A stretch of DNA of 64,000 nucleotides from Streptomyces typhae (GCF_009755605.1 NZ_WPNZ01000028.1:1-64000); one strand, 5' to 3'; shown: positions 27,463-36,640, numbered from the stretch's first letter. The notes: generated by a model not told the origin, from the sequence alone. Numbers and translations: made by a program.

Positions 27463-28638
27463 ATGCCCGTCCGCGCCGGACTCCCCGCCACCGTCGCCAC
27501 CGTCCTGGCCCTCGGCCTCACCTCCACCGCGATGGCGCCCGCCCTGGCCGACACCCCTGCCGCCGCTGCCACGGAAACGTCCGCTTCCCGCCCCGACGCC
27601 AAGGCCCTGCGGGCGGCGATCGCCGGGCTTCCCGACGCCGACGCGACCGCCGCGCTCGTCCGCGTCAGCGGCAGGAACGGTACCTGGCGCGGCAGTTCCG
27701 GCGTGCACGACCTGGTGACGTGGCGCAAGGCCGACCCCGACGCCCGCTTCCGCGCCGGTTCCACCACCAAGGTCGTCACCGCGGCGGTCGTGCTGCAACT
27801 CGCCGCCGAGGGCGAGGTCGACCTCGGCGCCCCCGTGCAGCGCTATCTGCCGCGCCTCTTCGCGCCGAACGCCCAGGCCTTCCGCGAGCCCATCTCCGTA
27901 CGGCAACTGCTCAACCACTCCAGCGGCCTGCGGCCGGGCCGTTCCCTCGGCACGAACTTCGCGGAGTCGTACGCGCACCGCTTCGAGACGCTCCAGCCGC
28001 AGGAGGTCGCCGCCTCGTCCATCGCCAAGGGGCCCGCGCACGCCCCGGGGACCCGGCAGGAGTACCTGGGCATCAACTACACCCTGCTCGGGCTCCTGAT
28101 CGAGAAGGTCACCGGGCACACGTACGAGAGCGAGGCCACCCGCCGCGTCCTGCGCCCCGCCGGCATGCGGCACTCCTCATTCCCCGGCACCGACCGTCAC
28201 ATCCACGGACCGCACAACCGGGGCTACCAGGCCGTACCGAAACCGGGTGGCGGGACCCGTCTCGTCGACGTGACGGAGTGGGTCCAGCGGGACCGGTTCG
28301 CCGGGGGCGACATGATCTCCACGACGGCCGACCTGGAGCGGCTGACGTTCCGGCTGTTCAGCGGCCAAATCGTGCCGAAGCCGCAGCTCGAGGAGATGTT
28401 CACGGTGCCGTCGCACATCAAGGGCGCCACCATGAGCGCGGGTCTCATGCGGTACCGGGCCCCGGACGGGCGGATCGTCTGGGTGAAGACGGGCAGCCGC
28501 CACGGCTACAGCTCCGTCGTGGCGGCCACCCGGGACCTGTCCACCGTCCTCGTCTACTCGGTGAACTCCACCGACGCCAAGGGAGAGGACCGGAACCCGG
28601 TGGCGCAGCGCATCGTGGACGCGGCGCTGAGGGTCTGA
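27463..28638 (+). CDS. Secreted serine hydrolase (beta-lactamase / DD-peptidase class C family)
   Basis: 391 residues from ATG at 27463 (GGAG seven bases upstream). The signal peptide LPATVATVLALGLTSTAMAP ends in ALADTP. Class C beta-lactamase/D-alanyl-D-alanine carboxypeptidase motifs are present: AGSTTKVVTA (S-x-x-K), GINYTLLG (Y-x-N-type region) and VKTGSRHGY (KTG). It probably acts on peptidoglycan peptides or another ester/amide outside the cell. It is isolated, convergent with the SDR gene, and separated from it by a hairpin. Confidence 0.85.
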   Translation: MPVRAGLPATVATVLALGLTSTAMAPALADTPAAAATETSASRPDAKALRAAIAGLPDADATAALVRVSGRNGTWRGSSGVHDLVTWRKADPDARFRAGSTTKVVTAAVVLQLAAEGEVDLGAPVQRYLPRLFAPNAQAFREPISVRQLLNHSSGLRPGRSLGTNFAESYAHRFETLQPQEVAASSIAKGPAHAPGTRQEYLGINYTLLGLLIEKVTGHTYESEATRRVLRPAGMRHSSFPGTDRHIHGPHNRGYQAVPKPGGGTRLVDVTEWVQRDRFAGGDMISTTADLERLTFRLFSGQIVPKPQLEEMFTVPSHIKGATMSAGLMRYRAPDGRIVWVKTGSRHGYSSVVAATRDLSTVLVYSVNSTDAKGEDRNPVAQRIVDAALRV

Positions 28639-28643
28639 GCCCT

Positions 28644-28666
28644 GCCCCCGCCGTTCGGGCGGGGGC
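28644..28666. terminator. Bidirectional hairpin between convergent genes
   Basis: 9-bp perfect stem, GCCCCCGCC and GGCGGGGGC, with loop GTTCG, between the serine hydrolase stop and the SDR stop. Confidence 0.75.
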
Positions 28667-28692
28667 CGGGCCCTCGCCGTTCGGGCTGCGGC

Positions 28693-29439
28693 CTAAGCGT
28701 TCGCCCCGCCGTCCACCGTGAGCTCCGCACCCGTGATGGTGCCCCCGCCGGGACCCACCAGGTGGGCGACGGTCGCCGCGATGTCGTCGGCGTGCGAGTA
28801 CCGGCCGAGCGCGGACAGTCCGCGCTGGTGGTCGGCGTTCTCGCCGTCGGCCGGGTTCATGTCCGTGTCCGTCGAGCCGGGGTGGACGGCGTTGACGGTG
28901 ATCCCGCGCGGGCCGAGCTCGCGGGCGAGTGCTCTGGTGAAGCCACCGAGGGCGGACTTGCTCATCGCGTACAGGACGACGCCGGGGAACGGCGCCCGCA
29001 GCGCGAGGTTGCTGCCGATGCTCACGATGCGCCCGCCCTCCGGCAGGTGCGGCGACGCGGCCTGGGCGCCGACGAACGCGGCCCGGACGTGGATGGCGAG
29101 GACGCGGTCCACCTCCGCCTGCGACACCTCCTCGAAGGGGCCGTCCGACCACACGCCCGCGTTGTTGACCAGGATGTCGAGGCGGCCCAGCTCGGCGGCG
29201 GCGCGGTCCACGGCGGCGCGCACCGCGTCCGGGTCCGCCGCGTCGGCCTGCACGGCCACCGCCCGCCGGCCCGCGGCCTCCACGGCGGCGACGACTTCCT
29301 CCGCCTTCGCCTTCCCCGCCGGGCTCACATAGGTGAACGCCACGTCCGCCCCGTCCCGCGCCAGGCGCCGCACGATCGCCGCGCCGATGCCCCTGCTGCC
29401 GCCCGTCACCAGCGCGACCTTGCCCACGAGGTCCGTCAT
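28693..29439 (-). CDS. Short-chain dehydrogenase/reductase (3-oxoacyl-ACP reductase-like)
   Basis: 248 residues from ATG at 29439. NAD(P) motif TGGSRGIGAA (residues 12-21), NNAG motif LVNNAGVW, catalytic Ser in SIGSNLA, YAMSK (catalytic Tyr-x-x-x-Lys), and the C-terminal ITGAELTVDGG of the FabG-like branch. The substrate is unknown. It is divergent from a TetR gene; the 171 bases between them hold palindromes that are good operator candidates. The pair therefore looks like a classic repressor/target unit responding to some small molecule. Confidence 0.9.
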   Translation of the reverse strand: MTDLVGKVALVTGGSRGIGAAIVRRLARDGADVAFTYVSPAGKAKAEEVVAAVEAAGRRAVAVQADAADPDAVRAAVDRAAAELGRLDILVNNAGVWSDGPFEEVSQAEVDRVLAIHVRAAFVGAQAASPHLPEGGRIVSIGSNLALRAPFPGVVLYAMSKSALGGFTRALARELGPRGITVNAVHPGSTDTDMNPADGENADHQRGLSALGRYSHADDIAATVAHLVGPGGGTITGAELTVDGGANA

Positions 29440-29488
29440 CCCCAGCCCCACATCTCTTCGTACGTGATCGAGCAATCGCTCTCGCCGA

Positions 29489-29512
29489 TTTCTGTGTCGA
29501 TCGGCACAGAAA
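29489..29512. promoter_or_regulatory. Palindromic operator, site 1, SDR/TetR intergenic region
   Basis: TTTCTGTG-TCGATCGG-CACAGAAA: 8-bp perfect arms around a centre that contains CGATCG. It lies 50 bases upstream of the SDR start. This is the size expected for a TetR-family site. Confidence 0.75.
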
Positions 29513-29544
29513 CTTTCACACGCGCGCCACGGCACGTCAAGCCC

Positions 29545-29568
29545 TATATTTGTCAGTCGGCACAGAAA
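29545..29568. promoter_or_regulatory. Operator-like site 2 and possible -10 of the TetR gene
   Basis: The right half GTCGGCACAGAAA nearly repeats site 1, while the left half is degenerate (TATATTTG). TATATT at 29545-29550 resembles a -10 box for the TetR gene starting at 29611. This fits autoregulation. Confidence 0.5.
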
Positions 29569-29610
29569 TCGACGAGCACAGCAATCGACGGCACAGAGGA
29601 GGCGAGGAGC

Positions 29611-30225
29611 GTGGCGGGACGCGGACGACCGCGGGCGTTCGACCGGGACGCGGCGCTGCGCCGGGCCATGGAGGTGTTCTGGGAGCAGGGGTACGAGGCC
29701 ACGTCGATGACGGACCTCACCTCGGCGATGGGCATCGCCTCGCCCAGCCTGTACGCGGCGTTCGGCTGCAAGGAGGCCCTGTTCAAGGAGGCCGTGGAGC
29801 TCTACAACGCGACGGAGGGCGCCCCGATGACCCGCGCGCTCACCGAACTCCCCTCCGCCAAGGAGGCGGTGGAGGCCGTACTGCGCCACAACGCCCTCGC
29901 GTACGCCCAGGAGGGCAGCCCGAGCGGCTGCATGATCGTGCTGGCGGCGACCAACTGCTCGTCCGTGAACGCGCCCGTACGGGACCACCTCGCGACCTGG
30001 CGGCGGGCGGGCACCGAGATGATGGCGCGCCGCCTGGAGCGGGCCGTCCGTGAGGGCGAACTCCCCGCCGGCACCGACACGGAGGCGATGGCGGTCTTCT
30101 ACAACACCGTCATCCAGGGCATGTCCGTACAGGCCCGCGACGGCGCGAGCCACGCCTGCCTGGACGGGACGGTGGACCGGGCGATGGCGGCGTGGGACGC
30201 GGTGGCGGCCCGGCCCGGGGCGTGA
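29611..30225 (+). CDS. TetR-family transcriptional regulator
   Basis: 204 residues from GTG at 29611, preceded by GAGGAGGCGAGGAGC. The N-terminal helix-turn-helix region contains GRPRAFDRDAALRRA, FWEQGYEATSMTDL and GIASPSLYAAFGCKEALF, matching the TetR class that controls divergent oxidoreductases. The C-terminal ligand-binding domain contains GCMIVLAATNCSS, with a Cys-rich tint (three Cys). It most likely represses itself and the divergent SDR gene. Confidence 0.9.
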   Translation: MAGRGRPRAFDRDAALRRAMEVFWEQGYEATSMTDLTSAMGIASPSLYAAFGCKEALFKEAVELYNATEGAPMTRALTELPSAKEAVEAVLRHNALAYAQEGSPSGCMIVLAATNCSSVNAPVRDHLATWRRAGTEMMARRLERAVREGELPAGTDTEAMAVFYNTVIQGMSVQARDGASHACLDGTVDRAMAAWDAVAARPGA

Positions 30226-30302
30226 CGGCCGGGCCGACCCCGCACGTCACAGCCGGGCCGATCACGTCGTCCACGTCTCTCCCGATCACACGGCCGGGCC
30301 TG

Positions 30303-31577
30303 CTACAACCCGACGATGGAGTTCCAGCGCTTCGCGAACTCCGTGCGCTCCCCGGACGTGATGTCCCTCGCGATCGCGAGCCGTTCGCGCATCCGGCCGT
30401 CGGGGAAGATCAGCGGGTCCTCGGCGAGCGCCACGAGGTCCTTGTCCTTGGCCGAGCCGAGGATGTCGCGGGCCGCGGGCACCGGGCAGACGTAGTTGAC
30501 CCAGGCGGCCAGCTCCGCGGCCACCTCGGGCCGGTAGTAGTGGTCGACCAGGCGCTCCGCGTTGGCCTTGTGGCGGGCGCGGTTGGGGATCATCAGGGAC
30601 TCGGCCCACAGCTCCGCGCCCTCCTCGGGGACGACGAACTCGATGTCCGGGTCGTCGGCCTGGAGCTGGATGACGTCGCCGCTGTAGGCCTGGCAGGCGA
30701 GGACGTCGCCGCCGGCCAGGTCCTTGATGTAGTCGTTGCCGGTGAACCGGCGGATGTGCTGACCGTCGACCAGCTTCTCGATCCGGTCGCACATGCGGTG
30801 GAAGTCGTCGTCCCGCCACCGGGTGATGTCGACGCCGTCGCCCTGCATCAGGAGCGCGAACGCCTCGTCGAGGCCGGACAGCAGGGTGACGCGCCCCTTG
30901 AGGTCGTCCGCCCACAGGTCCGACACCTGCCGGATCTCGCGGCCGAGGCGCTTCTTGTTGTACGCGATGCCGGTGATGCCCGACTGCCAGGGGACGGTGA
31001 AGGCCCGGCCGCGGTCGAAGCCGGGCGAGCGCAGCAGCGGGTCCAGGTACTTGTCGACGTGGGGCTGGTGGGCGCGGTCCATCTCCTGCACCCAGCCGAG
31101 CCGGACGAAGCGGGCGCACATCCAGTCGCTGATGACGACGAGGTCCCGGCCCGTCTCCTGGTGGTTCATCAGGGACGGGCTGATTTTGCCGAAGAACTCG
31201 TCGTTGTCGTTGATCTCCTCCGTGTAGCGCACGTCGATGCCGGTGCGCTTCTCGAACGCGTCGAGCGTGGGCCGCCGCGACTTGTCGGTGCCGTCGGCGT
31301 CGGCGGTGTCGATGTACAGCGGCCAGTTGGCGAACACGAGCCGCTTGTCGCGGGCGGAGCGGTCGTCCGCCGCGCGGTCACCGGGCTCCACATAGGCGGC
31401 GGGCACCCCGCAGCCCGCGAGACCGCCGAGGGCTGCGGCTCCGCCGAGTGCGCGAAGGACGGTCCGGCGAGCGGGGCGGAAGGGGGCGCGGTTGGCTGGC
31501 ACCTGGGCAGGATGCCCCGGCGGCCCGGCGGGGACAATGGACGAGGCGTCGAGTGGCCGGTCCGCGGGGCGAGACAC
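30303..31577 (-). CDS. Second PotD-like polyamine-binding lipoprotein
   Basis: 424 residues if GTG at 31577 is the start; GTG at 31502 is an alternative and neither has a strong ribosome site. It has a twin-arginine signal, ARRTVLRALGG, with lipobox LAGC. The mature protein closely parallels the PotD at 21571-22860 (FANWPLYIDTADADGTDK, EINDNDEFFGKI, NRARHKANAERLVDHYY). No permease or ATPase gene is adjacent. It either feeds the PotABC at 18.6-21.5 kb or acts as a polyamine sensor. Confidence 0.85.
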   Translation of the reverse strand: MSRPADRPLDASSIVPAGPPGHPAQVPANRAPFRPARRTVLRALGGAAALGGLAGCGVPAAYVEPGDRAADDRSARDKRLVFANWPLYIDTADADGTDKSRRPTLDAFEKRTGIDVRYTEEINDNDEFFGKISPSLMNHQETGRDLVVISDWMCARFVRLGWVQEMDRAHQPHVDKYLDPLLRSPGFDRGRAFTVPWQSGITGIAYNKKRLGREIRQVSDLWADDLKGRVTLLSGLDEAFALLMQGDGVDITRWRDDDFHRMCDRIEKLVDGQHIRRFTGNDYIKDLAGGDVLACQAYSGDVIQLQADDPDIEFVVPEEGAELWAESLMIPNRARHKANAERLVDHYYRPEVAAELAAWVNYVCPVPAARDILGSAKDKDLVALAEDPLIFPDGRMRERLAIARDITSGERTEFAKRWNSIVGL

Positions 31578-31648
31578 CCTGTCCAGGTCAGGGGCTCTAC
31601 GGGCGCTGCCGGGCTGCCGGTCACGGGCCGGTACGCCGGAGTGCGGGC

Positions 31649-31735
31649 GGCCTCGGGCCCCGCACGCCGGGACGCAGGTGGCCCCGGAGCCCGCACACCG
31701 GGACACAGGCGGCCCCGGACCCCGCACGTCCGGTC
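31649..31735. repeat. Three diverged copies of a ~31-bp unit
   Basis: Units resemble GACGCAGGTGGCCCCGGAG followed by CCCGCACACCGG, repeated with changes at about 31640, 31671 and 31700. They lie between the RING-protein stop and the PotD-like start, where a promoter for the latter would be expected. Confidence 0.6.
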
Positions 31736-31777
31736 AACGGCACCGGTATCCCCCTTGTCGGGCCCCGGCACGTCCGG

Positions 31778-34726
31778 TCACGGACCCGGACCCGGACCCG
31801 GTACGAGCAGCCCCGCCAGGTCCGACGCCGTCACGCGCTCCAGCGGTGCCGTGTCGAGCGTGCCGGGGAACAGGCGGTACGCCAACCCCGCCGCCACCCC
31901 CTCGGCACCGGTCAACTCCCCCTGCACCAGGGCCACGAACACCCGTCGGCCCGCAAGGTCCGGCTCCGCGCACAGCACGTCGGGGTCCCAGGCGTCCCGG
32001 ATGCGGACGGCGAAGTCCGCGCGGGGCTCGCCGGGCTCGCGCCGGTAGCCCCACAGGACGTGGCCGCGCCCGCGCACCAGGACGTCGCCGTCGGTGCGGG
32101 CCGCCGCCGTCCAGCACGCCAGGTCCCAGAGCGTGGCGCGGCCGCCGGGCTCGAAGGTGTCGACCAGGTCGTGTCCCGCCCGGCCGAGGACCGCGCGGTA
32201 GCGCCAGACGTCGTGCGTGCCCTCGCCCGTGGCCAGCGTGAGGTCGGCCCACCAGGCGCGGCGCGAACGCAGGTCCACGATCATCGGTACGCGCAGCGCG
32301 GCGTCCCCCGCGAGGTCGAAACGCTGCCGGACGGTGCGCGGGTCGAAGACGGCGGGACGCACGCTCGTCCCGTCCACGGCCATGAACCCGGCGAAGGCGT
32401 CGGGGAGCCGGTCGAAGGGCACGTCGTTGTAGGAGAGGACGGCGGGCACGACATAGCGCACCCCCGCCTTGGCCAGGCGCGGCAGATCCAGGTCCAGATA
32501 CTCCGTGGCACCGTGCGGGGCGGGTGCCGCGGTCAGGTCGCCGGAGTGCACGGCGGCGGCGCCCGCGTACTCCAGCTGCGTGTAGTCGCACAGCCCGACG
32601 AACCGCCACGCGTCGTCGTACAGCGCCACGGACAGATCGAGGTCGACCCGCACGCCCTTGGGCTGCATCCAGTGCAGGAACAGGCGCACGCGCTCGCTGT
32701 CGCCCGGCATCGGCAGCGAACTGCCGCGCGGCACGGACACCAGGGACGCCGCGGAGGCACGCTCGGCGAACGGGACGGGCAGATCCCGCAGCCCGGCATC
32801 GATCACGGCGACGCCGTACGGTCCGACGGCACCGGCGGACCGGTCCCGGCCGCGGCTCCCGTCCCCCGCACCGGGGTCGTCCCGGACACCGGCACCGGCA
32901 CCGGCACCCGGCCCCGCACCCGCAGCTGTACCCGCGTTCGCACCCGTACCGCCGACACGGCGGTGGCGGGCCCGCTCCACCTTCTCGGCGGCACTCGCGG
33001 GCCGCCCACCGTCGCCGTCACCCCCGGCCTCACGGTGCTCCGGACGCCCGCGCGCGGGGACACCGCCGTCGGAGCCCCGGCCCTCCTCGCCCGCACGCGC
33101 AACAGCAGGAGTACGGGCAAGCCTCCGCACCGCCTCCGCCTCGATGAGTTCGGCGACGCGGGACGCCACCCGCGGCGGCAGCGGCGGACGCACGTCGTCG
33201 ACGGCGAAGGCCTTGGTGACGCGGCCACGGGGGAAGAAGACACGGCGGCGGCCCGGCTCCGCGCGGACCTTCATCCGGCCGAACGCCCCGAGCAGCGGCC
33301 CCGCGCCCGCCCGCGGCAGGGCGTGCGCCAGCGCCTCGGCCACCACCGCGGGCACCATGGTCTCGCCGGAGCGTGCCAGCAACACGTCCAGACGGCGCAG
33401 TAGTTCGCCAGGGCGGTCGCGGAGCAGGGCGGTGGCCGCGGCGACGTCCCAGCGGGCGAGCGCCGCCTCGACCCGGCTCTGCCATCCGGTGTGCCGCAGG
33501 CGGTCGCCGTCCAGGCGGATGTCGTCGTGCCGCGCGGCCTCGGTGAGCAGGGCGTCCGTGAGCGCCGGGTCGGTCAGGCGCGTGCCGCGCAGCACGGCGA
33601 AGGCGAGCGCCACGCGCGCGTGGCGCTCGTCCCGCGCGCCCCGGGTATGCCCCGCGAGCCCCGCGAGCCCCTCATAGGGATGCAGGATCTCCCCCACGCG
33701 CTTCCAGGCGGCCGGGTGCCGCGCGAAGTCCTCGCAGAGCCGCGGCGCCCCGAACGAGCCGAGGAGCGACAGCAGTTCGCGCCGCAGCGGCCGGGGCAGA
33801 CCGCGCAGCCGGGGCAGGGCCAGCAGGTCGGGGTCGCCGCCCGAGCGCACGACGAGCAGCCGCAGCACGTCCGTCGCGGTGTCGGCGTACCGGGCGACGA
33901 GCGGCCGGGTCGCCGGGTCGTCGAGAAGCGGGGCGAGCACGAGGGCCTTGCTCTCGCGCAGCGGGATCTCCGGCGGCAGCCAGTCGGCGGCGGCCCGCGC
34001 GTCGACCCGGCCGAGGAGCAGGACGAGGTCGTCGTGGTCCTGCGGACTCAGCGGCGTACGGCGGGCGAGGAGCGCGGCGAGTTCGGCGGCGGCGTCGCCG
34101 GGTCCGCCGAGGCCGAGCGCGCGCAGCACGTTCCCGCCGTCACCGGGCGCGGCGGCGGGGCGGTGGGTCGCCGGGTCGATCCACGGATCGGTCGGCCCGT
34201 CGGTCTCGTACCGGCTGTCGCAGATCGGGCACTCGTACCATCCGCAGCACAGCTCACAGCAGCCCTCGAAGGCCGCCACGCAGCCCTCACAGAGCAGGTG
34301 CGCGCACGGGGTGAGCGCACGGACGCGGCGGCCGGGCAGGCCGCAGGCCATGCAGGGCTGGTGCGGCTGGGACGCGAGGTGGTCGAGGACGACGGTGGTG
34401 AAGCGGTCGCGGGCGTGCTGATAGGGAACGACGCCGGGAAAGCTACCGAACAGCGGCGCGTGCGTGCGGTCGGAGCCCAGCAGGGCGTCGACATCGGCGA
34501 GCAGCCGCATTCCCGTGGCGGCGAGCGCGGCGGCGGGCAGGCCGGTGAGCGCGCGGCGCAGCGGGGCGGTCAGCAGATGGCCCCGGTCGGCGAGTTCCGC
34601 TTCGAGGACGACGACGGCCGCCCGCGCGTCGGCGGTCCCCGCGCCCTGTGCCCCCTCGTCGGGCCCCGCGACCTGCACACTCTGCCGGCGCCGCAGCAGC
34701 AGCGCCGCGAGCTCGTCGACGGCCAT
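31778..34726 (-). CDS. RING-finger protein with TerD-like C-terminal half (MXAN_6230/SCO0854-type)
   Basis: 982 residues. A helical N-terminus is followed by a textbook C3HC4 RING finger at 125-169: C-x2-C-x12-C-x-H-x2-C-x2-C-x16-C-x2-C. Next comes a helical, Leu/Arg-rich middle region (about 200-550) and a low-complexity Gly/Arg/Ala linker (about 555-637). The C-terminal half (638-982) contains VRVDLDLSVALYDD, FVGLCDYTQLEYAG and AVHSGDLT, resembling the acidic calcium-binding fold of TerD. I recall a small actinobacterial/myxobacterial family of this architecture with no known function. RING domains usually recruit ubiquitin-type conjugating enzymes, but no such gene is in the window. The last residues are a GPGPGP tail made by a hexamer repeat. 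Confidence 0.85.
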   Translation of the reverse strand: MAVDELAALLLRRRQSVQVAGPDEGAQGAGTADARAAVVVLEAELADRGHLLTAPLRRALTGLPAAALAATGMRLLADVDALLGSDRTHAPLFGSFPGVVPYQHARDRFTTVVLDHLASQPHQPCMACGLPGRRVRALTPCAHLLCEGCVAAFEGCCELCCGWYECPICDSRYETDGPTDPWIDPATHRPAAAPGDGGNVLRALGLGGPGDAAAELAALLARRTPLSPQDHDDLVLLLGRVDARAAADWLPPEIPLRESKALVLAPLLDDPATRPLVARYADTATDVLRLLVVRSGGDPDLLALPRLRGLPRPLRRELLSLLGSFGAPRLCEDFARHPAAWKRVGEILHPYEGLAGLAGHTRGARDERHARVALAFAVLRGTRLTDPALTDALLTEAARHDDIRLDGDRLRHTGWQSRVEAALARWDVAAATALLRDRPGELLRRLDVLLARSGETMVPAVVAEALAHALPRAGAGPLLGAFGRMKVRAEPGRRRVFFPRGRVTKAFAVDDVRPPLPPRVASRVAELIEAEAVRRLARTPAVARAGEEGRGSDGGVPARGRPEHREAGGDGDGGRPASAAEKVERARHRRVGGTGANAGTAAGAGPGAGAGAGVRDDPGAGDGSRGRDRSAGAVGPYGVAVIDAGLRDLPVPFAERASAASLVSVPRGSSLPMPGDSERVRLFLHWMQPKGVRVDLDLSVALYDDAWRFVGLCDYTQLEYAGAAAVHSGDLTAAPAPHGATEYLDLDLPRLAKAGVRYVVPAVLSYNDVPFDRLPDAFAGFMAVDGTSVRPAVFDPRTVRQRFDLAGDAALRVPMIVDLRSRRAWWADLTLATGEGTHDVWRYRAVLGRAGHDLVDTFEPGGRATLWDLACWTAAARTDGDVLVRGRGHVLWGYRREPGEPRADFAVRIRDAWDPDVLCAEPDLAGRRVFVALVQGELTGAEGVAAGLAYRLFPGTLDTAPLERVTASDLAGLLVPGPGPGP

Positions 34727-35093
34727 CAGCAGCCCGCCCCTCCCCCTTGAGCCGAGAAGCGGGGGCGGAGAGTGCGTGCGCTACGGATCTTTTTGCAGAA
34801 GAAGAAAGAAGGAAGCACACGACGGGAGCCGCCCCCGCGTTCACCACGGTACGCGGAGGCGGAAGGCGCGTCACACCATTTCCGACGGGCACGTGCCGCG
34901 CCCCACCAGAGGCGCGGGGAACTGCGCGAGCAACCCCCACGGACCCGGAGGGGGACGCACAGCGAACGGTCCGGCAAACGCACCGCCGGGGAGACGCACA
35001 GCAAGCGACCCGGCACACCCACCGCCGGGAAGGCGCGCGGCGAGCGACCCGGCGCACGCACCCACCGGACCGCTCACGCTGCGCCCGCGGCGC
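34727..35093. other. Gene-free interval with direct repeats and an AT-richer patch
   Basis: No gene found. Positions 34790-34820 are purine-rich and relatively AT-rich (TTTTTGCAGAAGAAG). At 34904-34945 is AGGCGCGGGGAACTGCGCGA, a motif I recognise as a common Streptomyces intergenic element. From about 34960 to 35065 a unit of about 37 bases (CACCGCCGGG...AGCGACCCGGC) is repeated three times with changes. Confidence 0.6.
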
Positions 35094-36533
35094 CTAGCCC
35101 TCGATCGACGTCATCACGTGCTTGATGCGCGTGTAGTCGTCGAACCCGTAAGCCGAGAGGTCCTTGCCGTAGCCGGACTTCTTGAAGCCGCCGTGCGGCA
35201 TCTCCGCGACCAGCGGGATGTGGGTGTTGATCCACACGCAGCCGAAGTCGAGGGCCTTGGACAGGCGCATCGCACGCGCGTGGTCCTTGGTCCACACCGA
35301 GGAGGCGAGGGCGTACTCGACGCCGTTCGCGTACTCGACGGCCTGCGCCTCGTCCGTGAAGGACTGGACGGTGATGACGGGGCCGAAGACCTCGTGCTGG
35401 ATGATCTCGTCGTCCTGCTTGAGGCCCGAGACGACGGTCGGCGCGAAGAAGTAGCCCTTCCCGCCGACCCGCTGGCCGCCCGCCTCGACCTTGGCGTGCG
35501 CGGGCAGCCGCTCGATGAAGCCGGACACCTGCTTCAGCTGGTTGGCGTTGTTGAGCGGGCCGAACAGCACGTCCTCGTCGTCCGGCAGACCCGTCTTGGT
35601 GTCGGCGGCGGCCTTGGCAAGCGCCGTCACGAACTCGTCGTGGATGGACTCGTGCACGAGGACACGGGTCGCGGCCGTACAGTCCTGGCCTGCGTTGAAG
35701 AAGCCCGCGACCGAGATGTCCTCGACGGCCTTGGCGATATCGGTGTCCTCGAAGACGACGACGGGTGCCTTGCCGCCGAGTTCCAGGTGCACCCGCTTGA
35801 GGTCCTTGGACGCGGACTCGGCGACCTGCATGCCGGCGCGCACGGAGCCGGTGATGGACGCCATCGCGGGCGTCCGGTGCTCGACCATGGCGCGGCCGGT
35901 GTCACGGTCGCCGCAGATGACGTTGAAGACGCCGGGCGGCACGACCGAGCCGATGATCTCGGCCATCAGGACCGTCGACGCCGGGGTCGTGTCGGACGGC
36001 TTGAGGACGACGGTGTTGCCCGCGGCGAGCGCCGGGGCGAACTTCCACACGCCCATCATCATGGGGTAGTTCCACGGCGCGACCTGCGCGCAGACGCCGA
36101 TCGGCTCGCGCCGGACGATGGAGGTCAGACCCTCCATGTACTCACCGGCGGCGCGCCCTTCGAGCATCCGGGCCGCGCCCGCGAAGAAGCGGATCTGGTC
36201 CACCATGGGCGGGATCTCCTCGGACCGCGTGAGTCCGATCGGCTTGCCCGTGTTCTCGACCTCGGCCGCGATCAGCTCCTCGGCGCGCTCCTCGAACGCG
36301 TCGGCGATCTTCAGCAGGGCCTTCTGCCGCTCCGCGGGCACGAGGTCGCGCCAGGCGGGGAACGCGTCGGCCGCCGCCTTCATGGCGGCGTCCACGTCGG
36401 CCTGACCCGACAGCGGTGCCACCGCATACGCCTCGCCGGTCGCCGGGTTGATCACCTCGGTGGTCCGCCCGTCGGCCGCGTCCCGGAATTCGCCGTTGAT
36501 GTAGTTGCGCAGACGGCGCAGCTCGGTGGTCAC
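35094..36533 (-). CDS. Gamma-aminobutyraldehyde dehydrogenase
   Basis: 479 residues from GTG at 36533, eight bases after GGAGGG. Aldehyde dehydrogenase with VAPWNYPMMMGVWK, the Glu base in LELGGKAPV, the nucleophile in NAGQDCTAATR, and the C-terminal block PHGGFKKSGYGKDLS with YTRIKHVM. These are features of the 4-aminobutanal dehydrogenase (PuuC/PatD) branch. It is divergent from an AsnC-type regulator, which is followed by a putrescine-type aminotransferase; together they can turn putrescine into GABA. Close paralogue of the product of 22896-24401. Confidence 0.9.
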   Translation of the reverse strand: MTTELRRLRNYINGEFRDAADGRTTEVINPATGEAYAVAPLSGQADVDAAMKAAADAFPAWRDLVPAERQKALLKIADAFEERAEELIAAEVENTGKPIGLTRSEEIPPMVDQIRFFAGAARMLEGRAAGEYMEGLTSIVRREPIGVCAQVAPWNYPMMMGVWKFAPALAAGNTVVLKPSDTTPASTVLMAEIIGSVVPPGVFNVICGDRDTGRAMVEHRTPAMASITGSVRAGMQVAESASKDLKRVHLELGGKAPVVVFEDTDIAKAVEDISVAGFFNAGQDCTAATRVLVHESIHDEFVTALAKAAADTKTGLPDDEDVLFGPLNNANQLKQVSGFIERLPAHAKVEAGGQRVGGKGYFFAPTVVSGLKQDDEIIQHEVFGPVITVQSFTDEAQAVEYANGVEYALASSVWTKDHARAMRLSKALDFGCVWINTHIPLVAEMPHGGFKKSGYGKDLSAYGFDDYTRIKHVMTSIEG

Positions 36534-36640
36534 TGCCAAGCCCTCCTGTCCAATGGGTGAGACACCCACCCTAGTCCGTACACCGACGCTTTCAACATAC
36601 CCGGCCACCCAGAACTGCGAAATCCGTGTACTGAGACTCT

